This document shows, piece by piece, positions 8,104 through 17,532 of a stretch of 37,901 nt of DNA. The translations under genes were made by a program, and so were the position numbers. The stretch lies in assembly GCF_022829385.1 (NCBI RefSeq), contig NZ_JAKSXX010000124.1, forward strand, positions 1-37,901. The letters run 5' to 3'. The stretch is from Methylobacterium sp. J-070 (GTDB lineage Bacteria > Pseudomonadota > Alphaproteobacteria > Rhizobiales > Beijerinckiaceae). A model generated the notes under the pieces. That model was not told the origin of the DNA. It saw only the letters and a list, made by a program, of their open reading frames with translations, and searched no databases. Within the stretch, counting starts at the first letter, position 1. The number at the start of each line of letters is the position of its first letter.

Positions 8104-9329
8104 GCGGGACCGTCCATCTCGGATCTGTCGATCGCGCCGGCCGATGGGGCCGCGCGCATCCAGGTGATGGCAGCGCCGAGCCCCGCCGTCCACCACGCGG
8201 CCCAGCCGTTGTGCTCGACGCAGGCGATCGCCGCCGCGCAGGCGACGAGACCGAGCGCCGCCGCCCGGTCCGGCTGCGGCAGCCGGGCGATGCGGGCGAG
8301 CATCAGCATCAGCGCGAGGGTGGCGAGGATCGCGCCCGGCAGCCCGAGTTCGGCCCAGACCTGCAGGAAGCTGTTGTGCGGGTGCCCGACCCCGAGGAGG
8401 ATCCGCATCTCGGGCGGGACCGTCCGCGCCACCGGCGTCTCGGAAAAGCGCGCGCTCGTGCCGTAGCCGGCCCCCCGCCAGGGATCGGCCGCCACCACCG
8501 CCCCGAAGCTCCGCGCGATGGCGACGCGCGCCCGCGAGGACGACTGCACCAGGCGCTCGTGCGCGGCCTCCGGCATGGCGCGGGCGAGGAGGTCGCCCTC
8601 GACGGGGGCGAGGGCGACCGCGAGGCCGAGGCCGAGGCCCGCGAGCCCGATCCCGGCCCGCAGCGGCAGCAGCCGGGCCGCGGCGAACATCGCGGCGCCC
8701 GCCAGGAGACCGAGCTGCGCGGCCCCGCTGATGGCGCGCAGCACGCCGAGCGCCGCGAAGGCCAGAACCCCCGCGGCGAGACCGCGATGGCGCCTCCGCC
8801 ACAGGACCAGCGCCAGCGGGCCCGCCAGCAGATCGAGGGTGAGCGCCGGCCGGTTGTGCACGAAGGCGGCCACCCGGCGCCCCAGCGCCCGCTCCAGGGC
8901 CAGGTCGGACGCGAGATCCACCGCGATGACGAGGCCCGCCAGGCCGATCGCCACCGCCGCCAGGCGGGGGGCGAAAGCCGGGATCCGGTCCGGCGCGAGG
9001 CAGGCCAGCAGGTAGGCGGCCGCCAGGGTCGGCAGGAACTCGCCGAGGACCCGCAGCGATGCGGCCGGGAACGGGCTCCAGGCCAGGGAGATCGCGCCCC
9101 ATCCGAGGAACGCCAGGGCGGCCCCCGCCAGGGGGCTCGCGAGGGGCCCGAGGAGGCGCCCCCGGAGCGCGGCGCGCTCCTCGATCCAGCGGCCGGAGAG
9201 GAACGCGAGCGCCGCCAGCCCGACCACCGCCGGGCTCGACCTGTTAGCCAGCACCATCGCGAGCGGCAGGATCGCCAGGAGGATTCCGCCCGCCGCGTAG
9301 AGGCGGCCGGCCGCGCCCGCGGGTGCCAT
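8100..9329 (-). CDS. O-antigen ligase / Wzy-like polytopic membrane protein
   Basis: A protein of about 409 residues with roughly ten to twelve hydrophobic segments. The late segment RILLGVGHPHNSFLQVWAELGLPG is the signature loop of the Wzy_C / O-antigen ligase family (conserved His and Asn before a WAELG stretch). Such proteins transfer or polymerise lipid-linked glycans at the periplasmic face of the inner membrane. Whether this one is a ligase (WaaL), a polymerase (Wzy) or a protein glycosylase cannot be told from sequence. A GTG at 9332 directly precedes the ATG used here. Its stop overlaps the gor start, which places a glycan enzyme inside a metabolic operon. Confidence 0.82.
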   Translation of the reverse strand: MAPAGAAGRLYAAGGILLAILPLAMVLANRSSPAVVGLAALAFLSGRWIEERAALRGRLLGPLASPLAGAALAFLGWGAISLAWSPFPAASLRVLGEFLPTLAAAYLLACLAPDRIPAFAPRLAAVAIGLAGLVIAVDLASDLALERALGRRVAAFVHNRPALTLDLLAGPLALVLWRRRHRGLAAGVLAFAALGVLRAISGAAQLGLLAGAAMFAAARLLPLRAGIGLAGLGLGLAVALAPVEGDLLARAMPEAAHERLVQSSSRARVAIARSFGAVVAADPWRGAGYGTSARFSETPVARTVPPEMRILLGVGHPHNSFLQVWAELGLPGAILATLALMLMLARIARLPQPDRAAALGLVACAAAIACVEHNGWAAWWTAGLGAAITWMRAAPSAGAIDRSEMDGPA

Positions 9330-9360
9330 CACGGCGGACCGCCCGAGACGGCGGCGGCCG

Positions 9361-9936
9361 TCACTGCATCTGGTGCCCGCGCTTGCCCATCTCGGCGCGG
9401 ACGCGGACCATCACGTATTCGGAGACCTCCTGGGTCCAGTCCTGCATCTCCTGCACCATCTCGTCGAGGAGCTGCGGCTGGGCCTCGACGTAGTGCTTTC
9501 CGGCGGGCGAGCGGAAGAAGGTGGCGATCTCCTTCAGTTCCGCCTCCGAGAACTTGGCCGCGTAGGTGCGGGCCGCGATATCGATCATGCGCTGCTTCTG
9601 CAGCTCCATCTCCGGCTGGAGCGAGGCCAGCACCTCGTCGAGATCCTTGGCGAGCTCCGGCCGGGTCACCGCCTGCTTGCGGATCTGGTCCGCGAAGGCC
9701 GGCAGCACCGAGTCGAACGAGCGGGCGATGCCCGAGCTGAGCATCACCTCGCGGGCGAGCGCCAGATGACTCTGGGAGTAGGCGGCGGCCGGGGCGTTGG
9801 CGGCCGGCGTGCTCGGCTGCGCCGCCGGCTTCACCGCCGCGGGCTTGGCGGCCGCGGGCCTGTTCGCCTGGGCCGAGGCCGCGTGGGGGAGCGCGAGCAG
9901 GGCGAGGCCGAGCGCGGCGATGAGGCGTCGGGACAT
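9361..9936 (-). CDS. DUF2059 domain exported protein
   Basis: A 191-residue protein with a cleavable signal peptide (likely cut after ASA at residue 22), then an Ala/Pro/Lys-rich linker to about residue 52, then a helical domain. The domain holds the DUF2059 pattern MIDIAARTYAAKFSEAELKE IATFFRSPAGKHYVEAQPQL in its centre. The family is periplasmic and of unknown function. It lies 43 bases downstream of rpiA and 31 bases upstream of the ligase-like gene on the same strand, which suggests one transcript. Confidence 0.85.
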   Translation of the reverse strand: MSRRLIAALGLALLALPHAASAQANRPAAAKPAAVKPAAQPSTPAANAPAAAYSQSHLALAREVMLSSGIARSFDSVLPAFADQIRKQAVTRPELAKDLDEVLASLQPEMELQKQRMIDIAARTYAAKFSEAELKEIATFFRSPAGKHYVEAQPQLLDEMVQEMQDWTQEVSEYVMVRVRAEMGKRGHQMQ

Positions 9937-9979
9937 GCTGGGCTTTCTTGCGAGGATGGTCTGCGGGGCGTGCGGCCCC

Positions 9980-10693
9980 TCAGGTCAGGCTGCCGAGGAT
10001 TGTGATGTCCGCCGATCCGTCGCGCGCGGTCGCCAGGATCGCCGCGTCGGCGATGCCCAGGAACAGGCCGTGCTCGACGACCCCCGGCACCGCCCAGAGC
10101 GCGGCGCCGAGGGATTCCGGATCCGGGATCCGGCCGAGATGCGCGTCCAGGATGTGATGGCCGCCGTCGGTGACCACGGGGCCGCCGTCGGGCCGGAGCC
10201 GCAGCCGGACCGCGCCGGCGCAGCCGGTCCGCGCGACGGCGGCCTCCACCGCCCGGTGCGTGGCGGTGAGGCCGAACGGGTTCACCTCGATCGGCAGGGG
10301 GAAGGCTCCGAGGGTCTCGACGCGCTTGGCTCCGTCCGCGATCACCACCATCCGACGGCTGGCGAAGGCCACGATCTTCTCGCGCAGGAGCGCCGCGCCG
10401 CCGCCCTTGATCAGGCGCAGCTGCGGATCGACCTCGTCGGCCCCGTCGATCGTGAGGTCGAGCTCCGGCTGCGCGTCGAGGGTGGCGAGCCGGATGCCGA
10501 GGCCTTCGGCCTGGGCCCGGGTCGCCTCCGAGGTCGGGACGCCGACGATGTCGAGGCCGCCGCGGACCCGCTCGCCGAGCAGCGCCACGAAGGCCGCCGC
10601 GGTCGAGCCGGTGCCGAGGCCGAGCCGCATGCCGGGCTCGACGAGATCCAGGGCGCGGGCGGCCGCGGCTCGGCGCAGGTCCGGCCCGCTCAC
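9980..10693 (-). CDS. rpiA: Ribose-5-phosphate isomerase A
   Basis: A 237-residue enzyme that interconverts ribose 5-phosphate and ribulose 5-phosphate in the pentose phosphate pathway. Conserved blocks are [11 protein letters not shown] (about 25-35), [15 protein letters not shown] (catalytic Asp residues) and [16 protein letters not shown] (substrate-binding lysine and glutamate). It starts with GTG at 10693; the usual N-terminal pattern of the family begins right there and no better start exists. It is the first gene of the minus-strand block that runs to aroG; its pathway also supplies erythrose 4-phosphate, a substrate of that synthase. Confidence 0.95.
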   Translation of the reverse strand: MSGPDLRRAAAARALDLVEPGMRLGLGTGSTAAAFVALLGERVRGGLDIVGVPTSEATRAQAEGLGIRLATLDAQPELDLTIDGADEVDPQLRLIKGGGAALLREKIVAFASRRMVVIADGAKRVETLGAFPLPIEVNPFGLTATHRAVEAAVARTGCAGAVRLRLRPDGGPVVTDGGHHILDAHLGRIPDPESLGAALWAVPGVVEHGLFLGIADAAILATARDGSADITILGSLT

Positions 10694-10823
10694 CGCTCTC
10701 GGGCCCGGTCGGCGAGGTGGATCGAGGGAGCGCGCATCCTGGGCAGTCCGTCATTCGTCTGAGTCCGGCCGGCCCCTAGCATGGGAGAGGTCCGACCGGA
10801 ACGCCCGTGCCGAGAAAGCCGCG

Positions 10824-11282
10824 TCACGGTCGTCCGCCCTGTGACGGCGTGGCGCCGGTTCCGCCTCGGCCGAAGGCCGACCCGCTGAGCGGCGCCTCGG
10901 ACGCGCCGTCGGCGCCGGGCTTGCCCTGCTGGGTGCAGACGACCTGTTCCTTCCGCACGAAGCAGATGCTCATCTCGCCGGTGCGGTAGTTCACCCGGAA
11001 GACGCCGGACTCGCGGGTGTGGCGGCTGGCCACCAGCCCGTATTCCGACGGGGGCTGGGACCCCGCGCCCTCCCCGGGGCCGAAGCAGACCGTCTGACCG
11101 ATGCTGGCGGCCGATTCCTGGAGCCCGTACTGGCAGGAGGTCACCTCGCCCGTCACCTTGTCGACCCGGTACATCCGGTTCAGGTCGGTCTGCGGCGCGG
11201 GCACGAACTCGTAGGAGGCCGCGGCGGCCGGCAGGGCGTTGAGCGCGCCGCAGGCGGCCAGAAGAGCGAGGGACAGTTTCAT
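10824..11282 (-). CDS. Secreted small protein of unknown function
   Basis: A 152-residue protein with a signal peptide (MKLSLALLAACGALNALPAA, with likely cleavage after AAA). The mature part carries two similar halves: a YEFVPAPQTDLNRMYRVDKVTGEVTSCQYG unit near residues 24-53 and a FRVNYRTGEMSICFV unit later, each with a TGE turn and a cysteine. The pattern suggests a small beta-rich domain stabilised by disulfides. The tail after about residue 120 is Gly/Ser-rich and disordered. I do not recognise a named family. An upstream start at 11351 is possible in frame, but it would read through a 15-bp DNA repeat and remove the signal peptide from the N-terminus, so ATG 11282 is preferred. Confidence 0.72.
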   Translation of the reverse strand: MKLSLALLAACGALNALPAAAASYEFVPAPQTDLNRMYRVDKVTGEVTSCQYGLQESAASIGQTVCFGPGEGAGSQPPSEYGLVASRHTRESGVFRVNYRTGEMSICFVRKEQVVCTQQGKPGADGASEAPLSGSAFGRGGTGATPSQGGRP

Positions 11283-11295
11283 CGTGGATCCCGAT

Positions 11296-11355
11296 GGCAG
11301 GTGCACGCTGGGCAGGTGCACGCTGAGCCGGTGCACGCTGGGCAGATGCACGCAG
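11296..11355. repeat. 15-bp tandem repeat, four units
   Basis: GGCAGGTGCACGCTG repeats at 11296-11310 and 11311-11325, then degenerate copies AGCCGGTGCACGCTG (11326-11340) and GGCAGATGCACGCAG (11341-11355). Every unit contains a TGCAC core spaced 15 bp apart. It lies just upstream of the secreted-protein gene, in the divergent intergenic region with gph. Confidence 0.88.
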
Positions 11356-11512
11356 CCTTTCGCTGCGCTTTCGGGCGAGTCTGGGGCGCGGCCTCCCGCT
11401 ATCGGGCCGGATTGAAGGCCGATCCCGGCGGGCGGGCGGCCCGCGCGCCGGCGGCTTGCTCCCGGTCCTGCGCGCCGTTAGCGAGACCGGACTCAGCAGG
11501 AGCCGCCCCGAC

Positions 11513-12211
11513 ATGTCCGCCGAACCGACGCCACCCCCGCCGATCGCGGTGTTCGACCTGGACGGGACCCTCGCGGAGACCGCGGGCGACCTCATCGGGA
11601 CGCTCAACGTGCTGATGAAGCGCGAGGGACTGGCCGAGCTGCCGCTGTCCCAGGCGCGGGGATTGATCGGTGCCGGCGCCAAGGCGCTGATCCGGCGCGG
11701 CTTCGAAGCGGAGGGCCGGGCCCTCTCGGCGGAGGATCACGATCGCCTGTTCGACGCCTTCATCGCGCATTACGGCGACCATCTGGCCGACACGTCGCAC
11801 CTCTACCCGGGGGTGGTCGAGGCCCTCGACGCGCTGGAGGCGGCGGGCTTCCGGCTTGCGGTCTGCACCAACAAGTACGAGGGACAGTCGGTGGACCTGC
11901 TGCGGATCCTCGGCATCGGCCACCGCTTCGCGGCGATCTGCGGGCGCGATACGTTCCCGCACTACAAGCCCGACCCGCGCCATCTCACCGACACCATCGC
12001 CCGGGCCGGGGGCGATCCGGCCCGGGCCGTGATGGTCGGCGATTCCCGGACCGACATCGACACCGCCAAGGCCGCGGGCATTCCGGTGGTCGCGGTGACC
12101 TTCGGCTATACCGACCGCCCGGTGGGCGAACTGGGACCCGACCGGGTCATCGAGCATTTCGCGCAGCTGCCGGAAGCGGTCGACGCCCTGGTGCCGGTGG
12201 CGGCGGCCTGA
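11513..12211 (+). CDS. gph: Phosphoglycolate phosphatase-type HAD hydrolase
   Basis: A 232-residue HAD-superfamily phosphatase. Motif I is FDLDGTLAET (nucleophile Asp), motif II lies in LAVCTNKYEG, the lysine is in HYKPDPRHL, and motif III/IV is MVGDSRTDIDTAKAAGI. The cap domain (about residues 20-90) and the pattern ETAGDLIGTLN fit the Gph/PGP group that removes phosphate from 2-phosphoglycolate. Related enzymes act on other small phosphates, so the substrate is an inference. AGGAG lies ten bases before the ATG. It ends three bases from the convergent aminotransferase. Confidence 0.85.
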   Translation: MSAEPTPPPPIAVFDLDGTLAETAGDLIGTLNVLMKREGLAELPLSQARGLIGAGAKALIRRGFEAEGRALSAEDHDRLFDAFIAHYGDHLADTSHLYPGVVEALDALEAAGFRLAVCTNKYEGQSVDLLRILGIGHRFAAICGRDTFPHYKPDPRHLTDTIARAGGDPARAVMVGDSRTDIDTAKAAGIPVVAVTFGYTDRPVGELGPDRVIEHFAQLPEAVDALVPVAAA

Positions 12212-12214
12212 GCG

Positions 12215-13369
12215 TCAGCGCAGCCAGGCCCGGAGCCGCGACACCGCCTCGCGGCACTCGGCCTCCGAGCCGGCGAACGAGAACCGGACGTGGTGGTGGC
12301 CCTGTTCCGGGTCGAAGTCGAGGCCCGGCGTCGCCGCCACGTGCGCCTCGTCGAGCATCCGCCGGCAGAAGTCGGAGGCGTCGTCGGTGAGGTTCGCCAC
12401 GTCCGCGTAGAGGTAGAAGGCGCCGTCGGCCGGGTGGACGCGCCCGAGGCCGAGGCCCGGCAGCGCGTCGAGCAGGATCGCGCGGTTGCGCGCGTAGCCG
12501 TCGCGCACGGCGTCGAGGTCGTCCGCGGCGTCGAGGGCTGCCAGGGCGCCGACCTGCGAGAGGTAGGGCGCCGAGATGTAGAGGTTCTGCGCGAGGCGCT
12601 CGACCGGCCGCACCAGCACCTCCGGCACGACCATCCAGCCGACGCGCCAGCCGGTCATGCAATGGTACTTCGAGAACGAGTTGATCACCACCGCGTCGGG
12701 GTCGAAGCGCAGGGCCGTCACGGTGGGCTCGCCGTAGCTGAGGCCGTGGTAGATCTCGTCCGAGATCAGCGGCAGGTTCAGGGCGCGCGCCGCGGCGCAG
12801 AGATCCGCCAGGGCGGCTTCGGTGATCACGGTCCCGGACGGGTTGGCGGGGCTCATCACCAGCGCCCCGGCCACGGGCGTGCGGGCGTGGGTCTCGCGCA
12901 GGAGGGCGGCCGTTGGTGCGAAGCGGTCCTCGGCGCGCAGGACCATCGGCGCCGGCACGAGGTCGAGGGCCGCCAGGATGCTGCGATAGGCCGGATATCC
13001 CGGCTGGGGCACCGCGACCCGGGACCCGGCGTCGAACAGGCTCATGAAGGCCAGGACGAAGCCGGCCGAGGAGCCGGTGGTGATCACCACCCGCTCCGGG
13101 CCGACTGTGACGCCGTGCCGCTCCGCGTAGTCCCGGGCGATCCGCGCGCGCAGGGCCGGGAGGCCGAGCGCCTCCGTGTAGGGCACGCGCCCGGCGGCGA
13201 GCGCCGCCTGCGCCGCCGCGATCACCGGGGCGGGGGCGGGGGCCGAGGGCTGGCCGACCTCCATCCGCACGACGTCGGTGCCGGCCCGCGCCTTGGCGGC
13301 GGCGGCGGCCATGACATCCATGGCGAGGAACGGCTGCACGGCGGCGGCCCGCCGGGAGATCCGGGTCAT
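12215..13369 (-). CDS. Class I/II pyridoxal-phosphate aminotransferase
   Basis: A 384-residue aminotransferase of fold type I. Key residues: the SPANPSGTV loop with the conserved Asn near 176, D204 and Y207 in ISDEIYHGLSYGE, the PLP lysine K234 in NSFSKYHCMTGWRVGW, and a C-terminal arginine in HHHVRFSFAG that would bind the substrate carboxylate. The size fits the aspartate/aromatic-type group, but the amino donor cannot be assigned. It faces gph and is divergent from the DsbA-family gene, with 254 bases between. Confidence 0.9.
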   Translation of the reverse strand: MTRISRRAAAVQPFLAMDVMAAAAAKARAGTDVVRMEVGQPSAPAPAPVIAAAQAALAAGRVPYTEALGLPALRARIARDYAERHGVTVGPERVVITTGSSAGFVLAFMSLFDAGSRVAVPQPGYPAYRSILAALDLVPAPMVLRAEDRFAPTAALLRETHARTPVAGALVMSPANPSGTVITEAALADLCAAARALNLPLISDEIYHGLSYGEPTVTALRFDPDAVVINSFSKYHCMTGWRVGWMVVPEVLVRPVERLAQNLYISAPYLSQVGALAALDAADDLDAVRDGYARNRAILLDALPGLGLGRVHPADGAFYLYADVANLTDDASDFCRRMLDEAHVAATPGLDFDPEQGHHHVRFSFAGSEAECREAVSRLRAWLR

Positions 13370-13623
13370 GCGGTGCTTCTCTGCCCTGAGCGCGGCCGGC
13401 AGGCCGACGATCCGGGGGTAGACCCTCCCGGCCCGCGCCTCAACCGGACGTCAGGCGCATGGTCCCCTTCGCACCGCACATGCTGGAACCGAGCGCGGTG
13501 CCCGGCGGTCCGGCCCCGTCGGCCGGGGAGGCGCGGGATTTGACCGGACGCCGCGAAAACGCCTAACCCACCGTCTACCGCTCGCGCCACGCGCGGGCCG
13601 GCTTGCCGCGCAAGCGAGGATCC
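13370..13623. other. Divergent intergenic region
   Basis: This holds the promoters of the aminotransferase (minus) and DsbA-family (plus) genes. I see no clear operator, hairpin or consensus promoter in it; it is GC-rich throughout. Confidence 0.5.
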
Positions 13624-14406
13624 ATGCCGCTCATCCGCTCCCTGCCCGCTCTGGCCCTGGTGCTCGGCCTGGCCGCCGCTCCGGCGCTCGCGCAGACCGC
13701 GCAACCCCCCGCGGCGCCGTTCACGGATGCGCAGCGCGCCGGCATCGAGGCGATCGTCAAGGACTACCTGATCAAGCATCCCGAGGTGCTCCAGGAGGCC
13801 CTCGCCGAGGCCGAGAAGCAGCAGACCGAGACGCAGCGCCTCGCCCAGGCGGCCGCCCTCAAGGAGTCACGCGATGCGCTCCTCAACGGCCCGCACGACG
13901 TGGTCGCGGGCAATCCCTCCGGCGACATCACGATGGTCGAGTTCTTCGACTACAATTGCGGCTACTGCCGCAAGGCGCTGGGCGACGTCCAGGCGCTGAT
14001 CAAGTCGGATCCCAAGCTGCGCGTGGTGATCAAGGATTTCCCGGTGCTCGGGCCGGAATCGCTGGAGGCCAGCCAGGTCGCGGTCGCGGTGCGCCAGCAG
14101 CTCAAGGGTGATAAGCTGTTCGAGTTCCACCAGAAGCTGCTGGAGACGAAGGGACGGGTGAACGGAGCCCGGGCCATCCAGGTCGCCAAGGACCTGGGGG
14201 TCGACACCGCCAAGCTGCAGAAGGACATGGCCTCCCCCGAGGTGAAGACCGCCCTCAGCGAGAACCGGGGCCTCGGCGACCGGCTCGGCCTGTCGGGCAC
14301 CCCGGCCTTCATCATCGGCGACGAGGTCATCCCCGGCGCCGTGGGCGTCGAGCCGATGCGCAAGACCATCGCCGACGTGCGCCAGTGCGGCCACGCCTCC
14401 TGCTGA
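13624..14406 (+). CDS. DsbA-family periplasmic thiol:disulfide oxidoreductase
   Basis: A 260-residue exported protein. The signal peptide ends after ALA (residue 23). A helical N-terminal segment (about 30-80) resembles the Scs/BdbD-like DsbA subgroup. The thioredoxin fold holds the active site C112-G-Y-C115 in FFDYNCGYCRKAL and the cis-proline loop SGTPAFIIGDEVIPGA. It probably makes or exchanges disulfides in envelope proteins. GAGGA lies a few bases before ATG 13624. Two further cysteines end the protein (QCGHASC), which is unusual for a DsbA fold. Confidence 0.88.
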   Translation: MPLIRSLPALALVLGLAAAPALAQTAQPPAAPFTDAQRAGIEAIVKDYLIKHPEVLQEALAEAEKQQTETQRLAQAAALKESRDALLNGPHDVVAGNPSGDITMVEFFDYNCGYCRKALGDVQALIKSDPKLRVVIKDFPVLGPESLEASQVAVAVRQQLKGDKLFEFHQKLLETKGRVNGARAIQVAKDLGVDTAKLQKDMASPEVKTALSENRGLGDRLGLSGTPAFIIGDEVIPGAVGVEPMRKTIADVRQCGHASC

Positions 14407-14557
14407 TCGGACGGGCGGAGACGTTGCCTCACGGGAGGCGTCCTGCGCGGCCTTGTCGCGCCGGGGCGCCTTCGTCTAAGAGCCGCCAGCCGCAGGGCCG
14501 CGGTCCAGTGCCGACCCGGATGGACGGGCCGGCGCGCCGCGATACGAAGTGGGCCGG

Positions 14558-15025
14558 ATGCCAAAGAACGATGCCATCGATCCCGAGCTCGTGCGCGAGC
14601 TCGCCAACCTCGTCACCGAGACCGGTCTGTCCGAGATCGAGGTCGAGAAGGGCGACCTGCGCATCCGCGTCGCGCGGCGGCTCGAACCCGTGAGCGTCCA
14701 GGTCGCGGCGGCCCCGGTGCCGGCCGCGGCCCCGCCGGCGCCCCAGGCGGCGCCCTCCGCGCTGGCGCCCGCCGAGCCGGCCCGGTCGCAGCCCGGCAGC
14801 GTGCCGTCGCCGATGGTCGGGACGGCCTATCTCCGCCCCTCGCCGGAGGCCAAGGCCTTCATCGACATCGGTTCGAAGGTCGCGGCCGGCGAAAAGCTGC
14901 TCCTCATCGAGGCGATGAAGACCTTCAACGAGATCGTGGCGCCGCGGGCCGGCACGGTCACGGCCATCTTCGTGGAGGACGGCCAGCCGGTGGAGTTCGG
15001 CGAGGCCCTGCTCGTCATCAGCTAG
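14558..15025 (+). CDS. accB: Acetyl-CoA carboxylase biotin carboxyl carrier protein
   Basis: A 155-residue protein that carries biotin between the carboxylase and transferase parts of acetyl-CoA carboxylase, the first committed step of fatty-acid synthesis. The N-terminal [16 protein letters not shown] helix is typical. A Pro/Ala linker (about residues 50-85) leads to the biotinyl domain, with the biotin lysine K121 in [10 protein letters not shown] and the start motif [10 protein letters not shown]. The ATG at 14558 is used; a GTG at 14549 in frame is less likely. accC follows 100 bases downstream. Confidence 0.96.
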   Translation: MPKNDAIDPELVRELANLVTETGLSEIEVEKGDLRIRVARRLEPVSVQVAAAPVPAAAPPAPQAAPSALAPAEPARSQPGSVPSPMVGTAYLRPSPEAKAFIDIGSKVAAGEKLLLIEAMKTFNEIVAPRAGTVTAIFVEDGQPVEFGEALLVIS

Positions 15026-15125
15026 GACGTCCGCCGGGCTCCGCTCAGTCCTGGAAGACGCCGCATAACAAGAGGATAGAGCCTCCTGCGCGGTCCGGGA
15101 CCGTCAGGACGCCCTAACGGGTTCG

Positions 15126-16478
15126 ATGTTCGACAAGATCCTGATCGCGAACCGCGGCGAGATCGCCCTGCGCATCCTCCGGGCCGCGAAGGAGCTCGGG
15201 ATCGCCACGGTGGCGGTCCACTCGACGGCGGACGCCGATGCCATGCACGTGCGGCTCGCCGACGAGAGCGTCTGCATCGGGCCGCCCGCGGCCCGCGACA
15301 GCTACCTCAACATCCCGTCGATCATCGCCGCCTGCGAGATCACCGGGGCGGACGCGGTGCATCCCGGATACGGGTTCCTGTCGGAGAACGCCCGCTTCGC
15401 CGAGGTGCTGGCGCATCACCAGATCGGCTTCATCGGCCCGAAGGCGCAGCACATCCGCACCATGGGCGACAAGATTGAGGCCAAGCGGACGGCGGTCAAG
15501 CTCGGCATCCCGTGCGTCCCCGGCTCGGAGGGGGGGGTCGAGGACATCGACGCGGCCAAACGGGTCGCGGCCGAGATCGGCTATCCGGTGCTGGTCAAGG
15601 CGGCGGCCGGCGGCGGCGGGCGCGGCATGAAGGTGGCGCGCTCCGAGACCGAGCTGGAGCAGGCGATCGGCATGGCCCGGTCCGAGGCCAAGGCCGCCTT
15701 CGGCGACGACGCGGTCTATCTCGAGAAGTACCTGGAGAAGCCCCGCCACATCGAGGTCCAGGTGCTGGGCGACGGCCGCGGCGGCGCCGTCCACCTGGCC
15801 GAGCGCGACTGCTCGCTGCAGCGCCGCCACCAGAAGGTCTGGGAGGAAGGCGGGTCCCCGGCGCTCAACGAGTCGATGCGCGCCGAGATCGGCGGCATCT
15901 GCGCCAACGCCATGAAGGAGCTCGGCTATCTCGGCGCCGGCACCGTCGAGTTCCTGTACGAGGATGGGCGGTTCTACTTCATCGAGATGAACACCCGGAT
16001 CCAGGTCGAGCATCCGGTCACCGAGATGATCACCGGCATCGATCTCGTGATCGAGCAGATCCAGGTCGCCTCCGGCGGCGTGCTCTCGGTGTCGCAATCG
16101 GACATCAAGGTCGAGGGCCATGCCATCGAGTGCCGGATCAACGCCGAGCACCCGGAGACCTTCCGGCCGTCACCGGGCGAGATCACCCATTACCACACAC
16201 CGGGCGGTCTCGGCGTCCGGGTCGACTCGGCGGCCTTCCAGGGCTACCGGATCCCGCCGAACTACGATTCGCTGATCGGTAAGCTGATCGTCCACGGCCG
16301 CACCCGCAACGAGTGCCTGATGCGCCTGCGCCGGGCGCTGGACGAGTTCGTCATCGACGGGATCGACACGACGCTCCCGCTGTTCCGGACCCTGGTCCGC
16401 AACGCGGACGTGCAGAACGGTCTCTACGATATCCACTGGCTGGAGCACTTCCTGGACGCGGGCGGCATGAAGGTCTGA
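15126..16478 (+). CDS. accC: Acetyl-CoA carboxylase biotin carboxylase subunit
   Basis: A 450-residue ATP-grasp enzyme that carboxylates the biotin on AccB. Visible are [13 protein letters not shown] at the N-terminus, [15 protein letters not shown], the glycine-rich ATP loop [40 protein letters not shown], and the catalytic stretch [18 protein letters not shown]. The length is exactly that of the bacterial enzyme. It sits directly after accB, the standard accBC arrangement. Confidence 0.97.
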   Translation: MFDKILIANRGEIALRILRAAKELGIATVAVHSTADADAMHVRLADESVCIGPPAARDSYLNIPSIIAACEITGADAVHPGYGFLSENARFAEVLAHHQIGFIGPKAQHIRTMGDKIEAKRTAVKLGIPCVPGSEGGVEDIDAAKRVAAEIGYPVLVKAAAGGGGRGMKVARSETELEQAIGMARSEAKAAFGDDAVYLEKYLEKPRHIEVQVLGDGRGGAVHLAERDCSLQRRHQKVWEEGGSPALNESMRAEIGGICANAMKELGYLGAGTVEFLYEDGRFYFIEMNTRIQVEHPVTEMITGIDLVIEQIQVASGGVLSVSQSDIKVEGHAIECRINAEHPETFRPSPGEITHYHTPGGLGVRVDSAAFQGYRIPPNYDSLIGKLIVHGRTRNECLMRLRRALDEFVIDGIDTTLPLFRTLVRNADVQNGLYDIHWLEHFLDAGGMKV

Positions 16479-16698
16479 GGCCAGCGGGAGACCGAGCTCC
16501 GGGTCGACCCGTCTTTCCGACCCTCGACCGCATCCCGGGATGCCTGTGCGTCTCGCCATCGCCTCGGGATGATGAGGCGGCTGCTCGGGACCGCCTCCCC
16601 ACCGCGGTCCCGAAGCTGGACAGGCTCTGCCGCCCTTGCGGCGATGGCGGCCGGTGCCGGCTCTGGCATTTGGCCCGGCACCGCGCGACACTTGCCCC

Positions 16699-17376
16699 AT
16701 GCACGATTCCGCCCGCGTGGACATCACCCCCGAGATCCTGCTGAAGGCCTATGCGGCGGGCATCTTCCCGATGGCCGAGGACGCCGAGGACCCGACGCTC
16801 TACTGGGTCGAGCCGAAGGCCCGCGGCGTCCTCCCCCTCGACGGATTCCGCGTCTCCCGGCGCCTCGCCCGGACGGTGCGGTCCGACCAGTTCGTGGTCC
16901 GCTCCGACACGGATTTCGGCAGCGTGATCGACGGCTGCGCCGCGCCGCGCCGGGACAGCGAGCGGACCTGGATCAACGGCCGCATCCGCGACCTCTACGG
17001 CGCGCTGTTCGACCTCGGCCACGTCCACACCGTGGAGGTGTACGCGGGCGCGGACGGGCGGCTCGTCGGCGGCCTGTACGGCGTCTCGCTCGGGGCGGCC
17101 TTCTTCGGCGAGAGCATGTTCCACGAGGTCCGCGACGCCTCGAAGGTCGCGCTCGTCCACCTGATGGGCCGCCTCCGCGCCGGGCGCTACCGGCTCGCCG
17201 ACACGCAGTTCGTCACCGACCACCTCGCGCAGTTCGGCGCCGAGGAGCTGCCGCGGCACGTCTACAAGCGGCGGCTCGCCCTGGCCCTCGACGAGCCCGC
17301 CGACTGGCACGTCTGGCCCGGTGACGGTTCGGTGCGGGGCGCGCAGGTGCTCGAAGCGCTGGGCGCCGGCGACTAG
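16699..17376 (+). CDS. aat: Leucyl/phenylalanyl-tRNA-protein transferase
   Basis: A 225-residue enzyme of the N-end rule pathway. It transfers Leu or Phe from tRNA to proteins with N-terminal Arg or Lys, marking them for ClpS-ClpAP. Family motifs are [60 protein letters not shown] and [24 protein letters not shown] 16699 gives the usual short N-terminus, so the in-frame extension upstream is not used. It lies next to accBC, a common alphaproteobacterial neighbourhood. Confidence 0.95.
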   Translation: MHDSARVDITPEILLKAYAAGIFPMAEDAEDPTLYWVEPKARGVLPLDGFRVSRRLARTVRSDQFVVRSDTDFGSVIDGCAAPRRDSERTWINGRIRDLYGALFDLGHVHTVEVYAGADGRLVGGLYGVSLGAAFFGESMFHEVRDASKVALVHLMGRLRAGRYRLADTQFVTDHLAQFGAEELPRHVYKRRLALALDEPADWHVWPGDGSVRGAQVLEALGAGD

Positions 17377-17414
17377 CGCATACCCGATTGCATCGCAACG
17401 CGCGCGTCGAGCGT

Positions 17415-17432
17415 CCGGAGCCTCTCCGGTTT
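17415..17432 (+). terminator. Weak intrinsic terminator after aat
   Basis: CCGGAG (17415-17420) pairs with CTCCGG (17424-17429) around a three-base loop and is followed by TTT. It lies 39 bases after the aat stop. The stem is short. Confidence 0.4.
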
Positions 17433-17532
17433 GAATGGGATCACGCGCCTGACGGTTTGGGCGCGCCGCCCCTCGCCGCTAGGGGAAGGAGAGCGCGTCG
17501 CCCTTCGTGATCCGCATCGGACAGGAAGCGCC

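Noticed and set aside
6598..8466. Long plus-strand frame over gor
   Set aside because: It is antisense to gor and the ligase gene, has no motif, and the minus-strand genes are unmistakable.
8211..9740. Plus-strand frame of 509 codons over the ligase and DUF2059 genes
   Set aside because: Composition is Arg/Gly/Glu/Pro repeats of a shadow frame, and it contradicts two well-supported genes.
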